A stretch of 20,077 bases of DNA, from positions 1 through 20,077 of the forward strand of contig JAEUSA010000245.1 in the NCBI GenBank assembly GCA_016788945.1, given 5' to 3'. This stretch comes from Leptospiraceae bacterium. Its GTDB lineage: Bacteria; Spirochaetota; Leptospiria; Turneriellales; Turneriellaceae. Of this stretch, positions 7,566 through 14,577 are shown piece by piece. The position numbers were made by a program, and so were the translations under genes. The first letter of the stretch is position 1; every line of letters starts with the position of its first letter. The notes under the pieces were generated by a model. That model ran no database searches and was not told the origin of the DNA. It was given only the letters and a program-made list of their open reading frames with translations.

Positions 7566-8327
7566 ATGAAAAGATCGACACAGATAATTTCCGCAGGAAA
7601 AAAGGCCCGCGGGGTATTGTTTCTGTTTGCGCTGGTCGTACCGCTAATGGCTGCACCGCCTGCCAAGATACCACTCAAGCGCGGTAAAACAGAAAAGGCT
7701 GCACCGCAGACTCACGAGCCCGCTGCCGGTGAAACCAAACGGGCTCAGGAATTCGAGGTCGGCATCATTGTCGGTTACAACCCGAATGTGCAGTTCGATC
7801 GCAACGGCCAAGCATACCAGTCAGGTGAAGATGCGTTCGGCATTCCGATCTGGTCGTTTGGCGTGCGCGGTAAGGTGGATTTCGGAGCGTTCGGCGCCCG
7901 CCTTGCAGCAACATATTCATTCTCTCCCGAGCGGACGAACAGTCGTTCGACAACCGCGGTGCCTAGCGCGACACCCTATATCGAGAGTAGTAATGGCGTC
8001 GTGATTCCCGTATCGTTTTGTATTAATCCCGTGAAGACCGACAAGGCCGCCATCTATGTTGGCGCGGGTCTCGGCTTTTCCTCATACAGTACCGATGCGA
8101 AGCAGGCAGCAGTGACTTACTCCACAAAAACATCGGGCATTGACTGGAATTTTTTATTCGGCACCGAACTATTTCTCGCCGAAAAATTCTCGCTCTCGCT
8201 GGAATATGTGATGATTAGAGGCTTCGACAACCAAGCCGATTACACGCAATCGGGCTCTACTCTGAAATATGTCGCGGTCAACCGCAATGTTGATCAGTTT
8301 CTGATCGGTGCGAACCTGCGGCTTTAA
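7566..8327 (+). CDS. Outer-membrane beta-barrel protein (OmpX/OmpW-like size)
   Basis: 253 residues. The signal peptide (basic MKRSTQIISAGKKAR, then VLFLFALVVPLMAA) is probably cut after residue 30. A Lys/Pro/Ala-rich linker runs to about residue 58. The rest is a beta-barrel with strands such as EFEVGIIVGYNPNV, GAFGARLAATYSF, AAIYVGAGLGFSSYS and SLSLEYVMIRGF, ending QFLIGANLRL. This is the general pattern of small outer-membrane barrels; the substrate or role cannot be told. It is the second gene of the barrel pair. Its TAA directly abuts the stop codon of the convergent hydroxylase gene, leaving no room for a terminator. Confidence 0.8.
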   Translation: MKRSTQIISAGKKARGVLFLFALVVPLMAAPPAKIPLKRGKTEKAAPQTHEPAAGETKRAQEFEVGIIVGYNPNVQFDRNGQAYQSGEDAFGIPIWSFGVRGKVDFGAFGARLAATYSFSPERTNSRSTTAVPSATPYIESSNGVVIPVSFCINPVKTDKAAIYVGAGLGFSSYSTDAKQAAVTYSTKTSGIDWNFLFGTELFLAEKFSLSLEYVMIRGFDNQADYTQSGSTLKYVAVNRNVDQFLIGANLRL

Positions 8328-8936
8328 TCAAGCCACTGCCGACTGCCGCGCCGGTTCGTACTGCGCCTTGGGTATCAGCTGCCAAAGCAGATTTTCTATA
8401 AAATCGGGCAGCTTGATTCCCAAAGGATTCGATTCGCTCTTGCTATGGTGCGTTAGTACGCGCGTGCCCATGATATAATCAAACCAAGGTTTCGTCACGC
8501 ACCAGTTGGTATCTTGATTGCGGCCCAAATGGTGGTCGACATGCCACGGCAGATGTTCACGCGCCCATTCGGGATTGTCGTGCGATTTGCGATGGCAGTA
8601 GTAATAATTTGCCGCAGAGTACCACAGTGTCGCCGTAAAAAAAGGCGCAATCGGAAATAACGGCGAAACCAGCAGCGACACTTTTACCAGCGACTCAACC
8701 TCAAATCGATGGCGGTCATACTCTTCGCCGAAGTAATGATCGTACATATGCTCGCGGAATTCGTGGCGGCGCACCTCGCGGTGGTGATCCCAATGATAAT
8801 GCTCGCGCCCCTTTTTATCGCGGCCCGCTTCGTGCAAAATCGCTTTGTGCGCGTACCATTCAAACGCGTTGGCAGCCAACAAACCTAAGGGTATTCCAAG
8901 CATAGGCAATGGAATTCCATAGCTATGCGGGGTCAA
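8328..8936 (-). CDS. Fatty acid hydroxylase / sterol desaturase family membrane enzyme
   Basis: 202 residues with the eight-histidine di-iron signature of this superfamily: H30 and H35 in HKAILH, HWDHH (48-52), HRKSH (115-119) and HVDHH (132-136). Two hydrophobic segments (PMLGIPLGLLAANAF; VSLLVSPLFPIAPFFTATLW) would place it in the inner membrane with the His clusters in the cytoplasm. Members hydroxylate or desaturate fatty acids, sterols or carotenoids using O2. The longest frame starts at a TTG (8936); an ATG at 8903 gives 191 residues. Neither has a good ribosome site. Both the barrel gene and this gene end at abutting stops. Confidence 0.88.
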   Translation of the reverse strand: MTPHSYGIPLPMLGIPLGLLAANAFEWYAHKAILHEAGRDKKGREHYHWDHHREVRRHEFREHMYDHYFGEEYDRHRFEVESLVKVSLLVSPLFPIAPFFTATLWYSAANYYYCHRKSHDNPEWAREHLPWHVDHHLGRNQDTNWCVTKPWFDYIMGTRVLTHHSKSESNPLGIKLPDFIENLLWQLIPKAQYEPARQSAVA

Positions 8937-8966
8937 GAAATAATGACACCGATGTCAACATCAAGA

Positions 8967-11144
8967 TCAGCGATATACGGGTGTACCGGCTTTGATCTGC
9001 GCTTCGACAGATTTGTCATCAAACTCAATGCGCGCCGAGGTATGCATGGGAAATGTTACTCTGCCATAATGCTTTTTTCCCGAAATGATGACAAAAATCT
9101 TCTGACCCATGTTCAGTCGCTCGCCGGAAAAAACAATGCCCGATTCTTTCATGCTGAAAATTTTTCCGGCCAGAACAGGGGCTGCAGCCGAGGCGCGCGA
9201 GCTGCCGATATTTCTCAGGGAATTTCTGAGCAGGCCCTTCCGACGCAGACTTTCATCAAAATCGGCCAGCGACACAGCATCACGGTTGACCCGGAAATGT
9301 ATTTTATCCAGTGCTCCGCCTTCGCCTTCATAGTAGCCGTCGGTAGAAGCAAAAGCCCAGCCTCCCGCTGAGAATAGCAGCGCGCCTGCAGGTTCAAGCG
9401 AGGGCAATTTCCATAATTTGACCATGCTGTCGTTTCCTGAGGTTACCATTGCGGAACAATCGGGAGAAAAGAACACGCCCGAGACCTCGGCCGCGTGCAA
9501 AACCTTTGTCGCGCGCACTTTGCCGTCCGGGTCATATACCGTCGCGAGATTATTTTCAATCGCTACGGTGCGGTTGCCCTGTGGACAGGTATAGAGTCTT
9601 ACGGGATAGTGCGGATTTGCGTTGGTCAGACTCCATTTCTCACCGCGCGATTTGCCATCCTGGTCAAGCACAACCAGCTCCGCATTGCCGTTCCCTACCA
9701 GAATCATATCTTTGCGAAAGGCAAAGTCTTGTATTTCCGGCGCCGTAAATATCTCGCGCGAATCGCCCGCAGCGTCGAGCTTTCTTAACAAAAGCGACGT
9801 TCTGTTCGAACCTTGCTTACGTACATACGCAGAAGTCCTGTGATTTGCGGAAACTTTCTCGCCGGGCATAAAATCCGTATTCTGCAAGGATGTTATTCGC
9901 CGACTGTTTGCCGTTTCAGGATCAATGACAAAAATTCCTGTTGAATTCCAGAAGCGAAGGTCGTTCGGGCTTCCGCTGGTGTAACCGGAAACGGTGACAG
10001 GATCAGTTCTGACTTTCCGCGCCGCTGCATCGAAGACATAGTAGTTATCATTTTTGATCACTCCGAGTTCCCCATTCTTTGCGGCAGCGACAAATTGCGT
10101 ATCGCTCAAAAATGTATCTACGGGCTTCAGCGTGAAATTACCCGACGCGTCCATGGCGAACAATTTTATCGTCTGTTCATGCAATACTGTCACAGCAAGT
10201 CTGCCGTTCGTAAACACCATACTCAGTATTGCATCTCCATAAGCACGCCTCGCGCCTGCACCCGAGCCAGCGAATGTACCGCGATCTGAAACACAGGTCA
10301 GCAGCTTACGATAATCGCGAAAATCGAGGATAACCTTTTCACAAGAACCAAACCCCGATGCCGACGCGGCAGCGGAAATAAAGGGTACGAATGCCGAAAC
10401 GTAATCGATGACTTTGCCTTCTGGGTTCCACACCAGTGAATATCCTTTACTGTCCGCGGAAAGGTAGTGATCTCCCGCAGGGGTTGCAATCAGCCATGCA
10501 ATGGTTGCACGGTGTCCCTTGGGCGAAAACAGACTTCCATGCTTCATGAACAATTTCATTGCCGAAGTGGCTTCATCCAATGTGAACAGGTTTCCATCGG
10601 CATCAGACAAAAAAATCTTGTCCCCAACGCAGAATACCGCATCGACCGGATTCTGATTTGCGGTTAACAAATCGTGAGTATGCTGCAACTTCATTCGCGC
10701 TGCCGAAAAGACCTTTAACTGGCGTTCGGCTAACACATAAAGTCGCGATCCGTCGGCAGAGATTGCTGCCGAACGGCAACCCGCCGCTTCAGCGCTCATC
10801 GGAGGTATGCGATTCGAGGTGAAGGGAAAACGGAAAATGACAGGAAAACCCGATTCAGTACAATAGGCGAGAATATCCAGATCAGGAGAAAATGAAAACT
10901 GCGCCGGCATGCGCGAATAAACCCCCGGCAAATGCGCGCGCGTCACGGCCTTGCCCGAACCACGTTCGAATATTTCGAGAAACCCGTTGCGATAGATAAA
11001 TGCAGCAATTTTTTCGTCCGATGATATGCGGATATCCCATACGGGAACATCGAGAGCTCCATTCAGTACAATATCGTTGGCGAAAGTTGCAGTAATCGTC
11101 AACAGTTGCGCGGCGAAAAATAATCCAAGACGCAAAAAAAGCAT
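8967..11144 (-). CDS. Exported WD40-like beta-propeller protein with caspase-companion C-terminal module
   Basis: 725 residues. The signal peptide is MLFLRLGLFFAAQLLTITATFA (hydrophobic, cut near 22). It then has divergent WD40-like blades: SSDEKIAAFIYRNGFLEIF, FSPDLDILAYCTESG, ISADGSRLYVLAERQLKVF, and the clearest, VFFSPDCSAMVTSGNDSMVKLWKL. Residues 594-643 (GGWAFASTDGYYEGEGG to about LRRKGLLRNSL) match a module that in many bacterial WD40-caspase proteins reads GEWVAxTPEGYYxxS and joins the propeller to the protease. Here no caspase follows in the same chain. The last 65 residues form a small beta domain. It starts four bases after a lipoprotein gene, so the two are one operon. Likely a periplasmic interaction scaffold. 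Confidence 0.82.
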   Translation of the reverse strand: MLFLRLGLFFAAQLLTITATFANDIVLNGALDVPVWDIRISSDEKIAAFIYRNGFLEIFERGSGKAVTRAHLPGVYSRMPAQFSFSPDLDILAYCTESGFPVIFRFPFTSNRIPPMSAEAAGCRSAAISADGSRLYVLAERQLKVFSAARMKLQHTHDLLTANQNPVDAVFCVGDKIFLSDADGNLFTLDEATSAMKLFMKHGSLFSPKGHRATIAWLIATPAGDHYLSADSKGYSLVWNPEGKVIDYVSAFVPFISAAASASGFGSCEKVILDFRDYRKLLTCVSDRGTFAGSGAGARRAYGDAILSMVFTNGRLAVTVLHEQTIKLFAMDASGNFTLKPVDTFLSDTQFVAAAKNGELGVIKNDNYYVFDAAARKVRTDPVTVSGYTSGSPNDLRFWNSTGIFVIDPETANSRRITSLQNTDFMPGEKVSANHRTSAYVRKQGSNRTSLLLRKLDAAGDSREIFTAPEIQDFAFRKDMILVGNGNAELVVLDQDGKSRGEKWSLTNANPHYPVRLYTCPQGNRTVAIENNLATVYDPDGKVRATKVLHAAEVSGVFFSPDCSAMVTSGNDSMVKLWKLPSLEPAGALLFSAGGWAFASTDGYYEGEGGALDKIHFRVNRDAVSLADFDESLRRKGLLRNSLRNIGSSRASAAAPVLAGKIFSMKESGIVFSGERLNMGQKIFVIISGKKHYGRVTFPMHTSARIEFDDKSVEAQIKAGTPVYR

Positions 11145-11148
11145 AAGA

Positions 11149-11601
11149 TTAGATTAGAGGAATATTCAGCGTCAGAATTTTTCCACCATCGATCGTGAGC
11201 CTGATTCGATCAGGTAGCGCCTGCCTGCTCACTTTATCTGTCGTTGAAACACGCCGCGATGCGCCGGCATCGAGGGAAAATGTCTCATTGATCTGTTTGC
11301 CAGCAACAGCACGGCCGTATTCAAACTCAATCGAGTTGATCACAACTTGTTTCGGGAAGTTTGATAAATTCGTTATCTCAACATCAGCGCTTACAGATGC
11401 CCCTGCATAATCAAGGTTTCCCGAGAGAGTATAATTTATCAATCGCGCTTTAAGTTCAAACTTTACAACTTCTGGATTATTGTGCGGCACCGCTACCGGA
11501 ACACTGACACAGCTGCCGAGAAGCGCAATCGCAAAGAACGCCGAAAAGGAATGCCGCGACCTGACAAAAACACGATGCAAAAGCATTACCGCACGTACCA
11601 T
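11149..11601 (-). CDS. Putative lipoprotein, LEA14-like beta fold
   Basis: 150 residues. A basic N-terminus and hydrophobic stretch end in LLGSC (Cys31), a lipobox acceptable by spirochaetal rules, which predicts lipidation and membrane anchoring. The mature part (FELKARLINYTLSGNL, ADVEITNLSNFPKQVVINSIEFE, RIRLTIDGG) resembles LEA14-like or Ig-like beta sandwiches that often occur in bacterial lipoproteins. The start may be the ATG at 11601 or the in-frame ATG at 11586; neither has a strong ribosome site. It precedes the WD40-like gene by four bases and diverges from the exported protein at 11660, with a 17-bp palindrome between them. Confidence 0.72.
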   Translation of the reverse strand: MVRAVMLLHRVFVRSRHSFSAFFAIALLGSCVSVPVAVPHNNPEVVKFELKARLINYTLSGNLDYAGASVSADVEITNLSNFPKQVVINSIEFEYGRAVAGKQINETFSLDAGASRRVSTTDKVSRQALPDRIRLTIDGGKILTLNIPLI

Positions 11602-11614
11602 GCCACGGCAATCC

Positions 11615-11631
11615 GTAAAGAATTTCTTTAC
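11615..11631. promoter_or_regulatory. 17-bp palindrome between divergent envelope genes
   Basis: GTAAAGAA-T-TTCTTTAC is a perfect palindrome with 8-base arms around one base. It lies in the 58-base gap between the lipoprotein start (minus) and the exported protein start (plus). This placement suits an operator controlling both genes; no family of regulator can be named from it. Confidence 0.5.
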
Positions 11632-11659
11632 AAATCAACCGGGCCGTTTCAAGTGCGGC

Positions 11660-12292
11660 ATGCTTCGATCTCTTGCGTACGGCGCACGTTGGGCGGTTTG
11701 TATGGTTATGGTTACGCTCATACTCAGCCAATCTGTCAGCGCGCAGACAATTCGATTGAATAACGCGGTCGACGTACCGCTCTATGGCACCTATCGCAGT
11801 GCCGGCGCATGGCATGGTATGAGCACAGGATCAACTGAAGTGCGTTACTTCGTGCACAGAGGTACGCTGTACTATCAAAAAGGAAACGATGCACCAGATT
11901 CTTGGGATCGCCCCACGATGCTGCCGGTGAACATCGCCTTTTACGCAGGCGCGGGTTTGAGTCTCTATGGCACCGTGGCAGGGCTCACCGAACTCATTGT
12001 CGGTATCAGCAATGCCACGAGCAAGACCGGGAGTCAAACCTCGGGCCTGCCAGGCGGTCAAAACGCAGGGTATATTATACTCGCTGGCCTAATTTTGCTG
12101 GGCATCTCGCCCATCATCCATGCTATTCAGGCCGGTAGAATGAGTAAATACGAGATAGCCTACGGCAATGCACTGCGGGCATCACAGCGCGCGAGGGAAG
12201 AAAAAAGACCTCTACCGCAGGAAATGGGATACAGCGCACAGCCCCTGAAAGATGTTCAGTATACCTTGGCTGAGTTCTCATTCAGGTTCTGA
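11660..12292 (+). CDS. Exported protein with two hydrophobic segments, unknown function
   Basis: 210 residues from the ATG at 11660. The frame is open further upstream (to 11480), but that part overlaps the lipoprotein gene on the other strand. Starting here gives a clean signal peptide (MLRSLAYGARWAVCMVMVTL, cut after VSA at 28). Mature residues 89-115 and 136-156 are hydrophobic and Gly-rich (FYAGAGLSLYGTVAGL; GYIILAGLILLGISPI), separated by a Gly/Ser/Gln linker. The protein ends FSFRF, which could be an outer-membrane-type terminus. No family was recognised. It diverges from the lipoprotein/WD40 operon and may share its control. Confidence 0.68.
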   Translation: MLRSLAYGARWAVCMVMVTLILSQSVSAQTIRLNNAVDVPLYGTYRSAGAWHGMSTGSTEVRYFVHRGTLYYQKGNDAPDSWDRPTMLPVNIAFYAGAGLSLYGTVAGLTELIVGISNATSKTGSQTSGLPGGQNAGYIILAGLILLGISPIIHAIQAGRMSKYEIAYGNALRASQRAREEKRPLPQEMGYSAQPLKDVQYTLAEFSFRF

Positions 12293-12328
12293 TCGTTTAT
12301 CAGCGACTTGCGAAAAAAAACCAGTTCG

Positions 12329-12366
12329 TTTCCCGACCGATCCGCCGGAAGCCGAAACACGGGAAA
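12329..12366. terminator. Possible bidirectional stem-loop between convergent genes
   Basis: TTTCCCG (12329-12335) pairs with CGGGAAA (12360-12366) around a 24-base loop, in the 101-base gap between two convergent genes. Runs of A flank it on both sides (12313-12320 and 12364-12370), giving T-runs on the minus-strand transcript. The stem is short and the loop long, so the terminator call is weak. Confidence 0.25.
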
Positions 12367-12393
12367 AAAAGATCGATCACATTATTGTTTTGT

Positions 12394-13119
12394 TCACTGA
12401 TACTCATAGCTCACGCGCAGCCGGCGGCCGAGGTATTTTGGCAGGTCGCGGACAAAATGGATGCCGTCGTAGCGCAGTAGACGCCGGTCTTTCATGGAAA
12501 AACTGATGCGAATCGCGTCGACAAACATGCGCAACAGGAAATTTCCCGGTTCAATGCGCAAGGTGAGAGTCGCAGCATCGCCCGTGCCGTTCAGGCGATC
12601 TTTCACAAGGCGAAAGAGATAATAATCACGCCGCGTCGGAACGATCAGGTAGAAGTACACTGGACGACCTTCGGCAAGTGTATGCCAATGCCGATGGACA
12701 AAATTCGAAAACCCCGGAAACGTCACCGCCGAAATCTTCATCTCGGGCACTTGCAGCCGCACACGCCGCTCGGGATCAGCGGCATGGTCACGAGACAAGA
12801 TTTCATAGGCGCCATCGGAGTACCTTACAGCTTCGCGGTAACCGTCGCGTAGGTCATCGGTTGTGTAATCAGGAGCAACGGCTGATCGCGTAACGCGAAC
12901 TATCTGCCGCGTAATCACCACACCCCGCTGGTCGCTGAATTCAACCTGCCCCGAAATCATGTATCCCTCGCGCAAGACGAGAGCACCCGCTTCTCGAAAA
13001 ATAATTTCTCCCCTTTTGTCATCCACACCGACGGCTCTGACTTTGATCTTTTGCGCCGTCACCGCCGGTATTATTACCAAGGCGATGGACTTGAAAAACA
13101 AGTTCCTGATTTGGCGCAT
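12394..13119 (-). CDS. Exported protein of unknown function (DUF3108-like feel)
   Basis: 241 residues. The signal peptide MRQIRNLFFKSIALVIIPAV is probably cut after TA at 22. The mature protein is mostly beta with many Arg residues. Its last part (FVDAIRISFSMKDRRLLRYDG, residues about 198-218, then RDLPKYLGRRLRVSYEY) recalls hypothetical periplasmic proteins that carry an RRLLRYxG segment, a resemblance from memory only. Earlier strands, VLREGYMISGQVEFSD and RLQVPEMKISAVTFPGF, give no function. It has no partner in an operon; it diverges from the sigma factor gene with 179 bases between, the longest gap in the window. Confidence 0.72.
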   Translation of the reverse strand: MRQIRNLFFKSIALVIIPAVTAQKIKVRAVGVDDKRGEIIFREAGALVLREGYMISGQVEFSDQRGVVITRQIVRVTRSAVAPDYTTDDLRDGYREAVRYSDGAYEILSRDHAADPERRVRLQVPEMKISAVTFPGFSNFVHRHWHTLAEGRPVYFYLIVPTRRDYYLFRLVKDRLNGTGDAATLTLRIEPGNFLLRMFVDAIRISFSMKDRRLLRYDGIHFVRDLPKYLGRRLRVSYEYQ

Positions 13120-13197
13120 TTTAGTGCAGTGTCCCCGCCATGAAGCTTTTACCGGTCAATACCATATGTTTTCCGGTTTACCGCGCAGCAAAACCAA

Positions 13198-13212
13198 TGA
13201 CACATCGTGTCA
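13198..13212. promoter_or_regulatory. Inverted repeat upstream of the sigma factor operon
   Basis: TGACAC-ATC-GTGTCA has perfect 6-base arms. It sits 87-101 bases before the sigma factor start and about 80-95 bases before the divergent exported-protein gene, so it could be an operator for either. The gap (13120-13298) holds no other clear element; no confident ECF-type promoter pair could be picked. Confidence 0.4.
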
Positions 13213-13287
13213 ATCGGACGCCACGCAAGCCAATGTGCGTAAAAAAAGATGGTGCGCGGTGACAGTTCTGTTGCGCTCAGTTGTTAC

Positions 13288-13292
13288 AGGGG
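13288..13292 (+). promoter_or_regulatory. Ribosome binding site of the sigma factor gene
   Basis: AGGGG six bases before the TTG at 13299, continuing as AGGGGTGAG. It is the main reason to accept the TTG start. Confidence 0.55.
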
Positions 13293-13298
13293 TGAGCC

Positions 13299-13787
13299 TT
13301 GGGCATAGATATTGACTCGTATTACCGTAAATACGGCGCCATGGTGTTCAGGCGGTGCAAACAGATGCTGCGCGATGAAAGCCGTGCACAAGATGCCGTA
13401 CAGGAGGTTTTTTTGTCACTGGTGAAAAACGTTTCACGCATTAAGGACGAATTTCCGTCCTCGCTGCTTTTCCGCATGGCGACAAATGTATGCCTGAATA
13501 TTCTCAAGAGAGAAAAGAAACTTGCAGCCAAAGACGATCTCTTTTTCAACAATATCGAAGGTCGCGATGACTTCGCCGCAGACCTCGAGGCCAAAGAGAC
13601 TATAGGCCGACTTTTCGCTGGAGAAAAACCCGATATGCTGACCTTGGCGATTATGCGTTATGTAGACAAATTAACCTATGAAGATATTGCGGCGACGCTG
13701 GGGCTATCGGTTTCGGGTGTGCGAAAGCGGCTGCGTAAACTATCGGAAAAGGCACAGGCGATGAAGGCGGATCTCCATGCATCATGA
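13299..13787 (+). CDS. ECF-type RNA polymerase sigma factor
   Basis: 162 residues. Region 2 is seen at residues 5-75 (YYRKYGAMVFRRCKQMLRD, AQDAVQEVFLSLVKNV, LLFRMATNVCLNILKREKK). Region 4 is at 110-150, with the helix-turn-helix LTYEDIAATLGLSVSGVRKRL. There are no regions 1 or 3, as expected for group 4 factors. The start is a TTG, unusual but preceded by AGGGGTGAG. The gene overlaps the anti-sigma gene by 11 bases. By family habit it stays bound to the membrane anti-sigma and, when freed, transcribes its own operon and envelope genes; the regulon here is unknown, but the downstream caspase and barrel genes are obvious candidates. Confidence 0.93.
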   Translation: MGIDIDSYYRKYGAMVFRRCKQMLRDESRAQDAVQEVFLSLVKNVSRIKDEFPSSLLFRMATNVCLNILKREKKLAAKDDLFFNNIEGRDDFAADLEAKETIGRLFAGEKPDMLTLAIMRYVDKLTYEDIAATLGLSVSGVRKRLRKLSEKAQAMKADLHAS

Positions 13788-14577
13788 ATCTCATTTCGAT
13801 CTGAAACTGGAACAGTACCTGCTCGGTGAATTATCTCCGCGCGAAAAAGCGGCAATGGAAAAAGAACTGAGTAACAACGCAAAACTGCGTCAACGCCTGC
13901 AGCAGATCAAAGAAGAAAACGAACAGTATTATCGCAAATACCCGCGCCTGAATTTCCAGACGCCATCTCAGCCAAGCACGCAGAATGCGTGGTGGAAGAC
14001 CTTATTTTCTACGAAAATCGGTGGTGGTCTGCTGCTGGCCGCCGCCTGCCTGCTCGTCATTCTGCTTTTGCCCAAAGAACAGCCGCCAGAGAACGGCACG
14101 ACGACAGCCGGTAACGAAGGCAAGACTGTGTTAGCAATGAACGGAACGACATCGGATAACGGAGTGCGCAGCAAGGGGTTACAACCATCACTGTTTTTAT
14201 CTATCATGCGCGACGGAAAACCCCACAGCGTTACCGAAGGCGCTGAGGTGCTCGGCGGCGATGAGGTGCAAATAGCCTACCGTGCTTCGGGTGCGCGTTT
14301 CGGCGTGATTGTTTCCGTCGATGCCGATAAGTCTGTGACATTACACTTTCCCGATAAAGCCGCCGCCGAGCAAAAATTGGCTATTGGAGCACGAGTCTCA
14401 CTTGGTAATGCGTTCAAACTGGATGACAATCCCGGTTTTGAAAAATTTTATTTCATTACGGCAGATCAACCCATACCCTTAAAAAAAGTACTCGGTATTC
14501 TCGGCAAAGGCGGCACGATCACCGAAAAAAACTTGGCTGGAGCCAACATCATTTCTGTAATACTGCGTAAAAAATGA
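13777..14577 (+). CDS. Single-pass membrane anti-sigma factor with periplasmic domain
   Basis: 266 residues. The N-terminal 50 residues (DLKLEQYLLGELSPREKAA, then ELSNNAKLRQRLQQI) have the shape of anti-sigma domains without the zinc HxxxCxxC motif. One membrane helix lies at 82-98 (GGGLLLAAACLLVILLL). The periplasmic part includes FLSIMRDGKPHSVTEGAEV and NPGFEKFYFITADQPIPLKKV, a pattern like the DUF4384-type sensory domain found next to caspase genes in other bacteria. It overlaps the sigma gene by 11 bases and the caspase gene by ATGA, so stoichiometry is set by coupling. Release of the sigma factor would normally need cleavage or a shape change of this protein. Confidence 0.88.
   Translation: MHHESHFDLKLEQYLLGELSPREKAAMEKELSNNAKLRQRLQQIKEENEQYYRKYPRLNFQTPSQPSTQNAWWKTLFSTKIGGGLLLAAACLLVILLLPKEQPPENGTTTAGNEGKTVLAMNGTTSDNGVRSKGLQPSLFLSIMRDGKPHSVTEGAEVLGGDEVQIAYRASGARFGVIVSVDADKSVTLHFPDKAAAEQKLAIGARVSLGNAFKLDDNPGFEKFYFITADQPIPLKKVLGILGKGGTITEKNLAGANIISVILRKK

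Noticed and set aside
11480..11659. Upstream extension of the 11660 gene by 60 residues.
   Set aside because: It overlaps the lipoprotein gene on the other strand and hides a clean signal peptide that begins at the ATG at 11660.
12329..12366. A strong intrinsic terminator between the convergent genes at 12292 and 12394.
   Set aside because: Only a 7-bp stem with a 24-base loop; kept as a low-confidence feature rather than as a finding.
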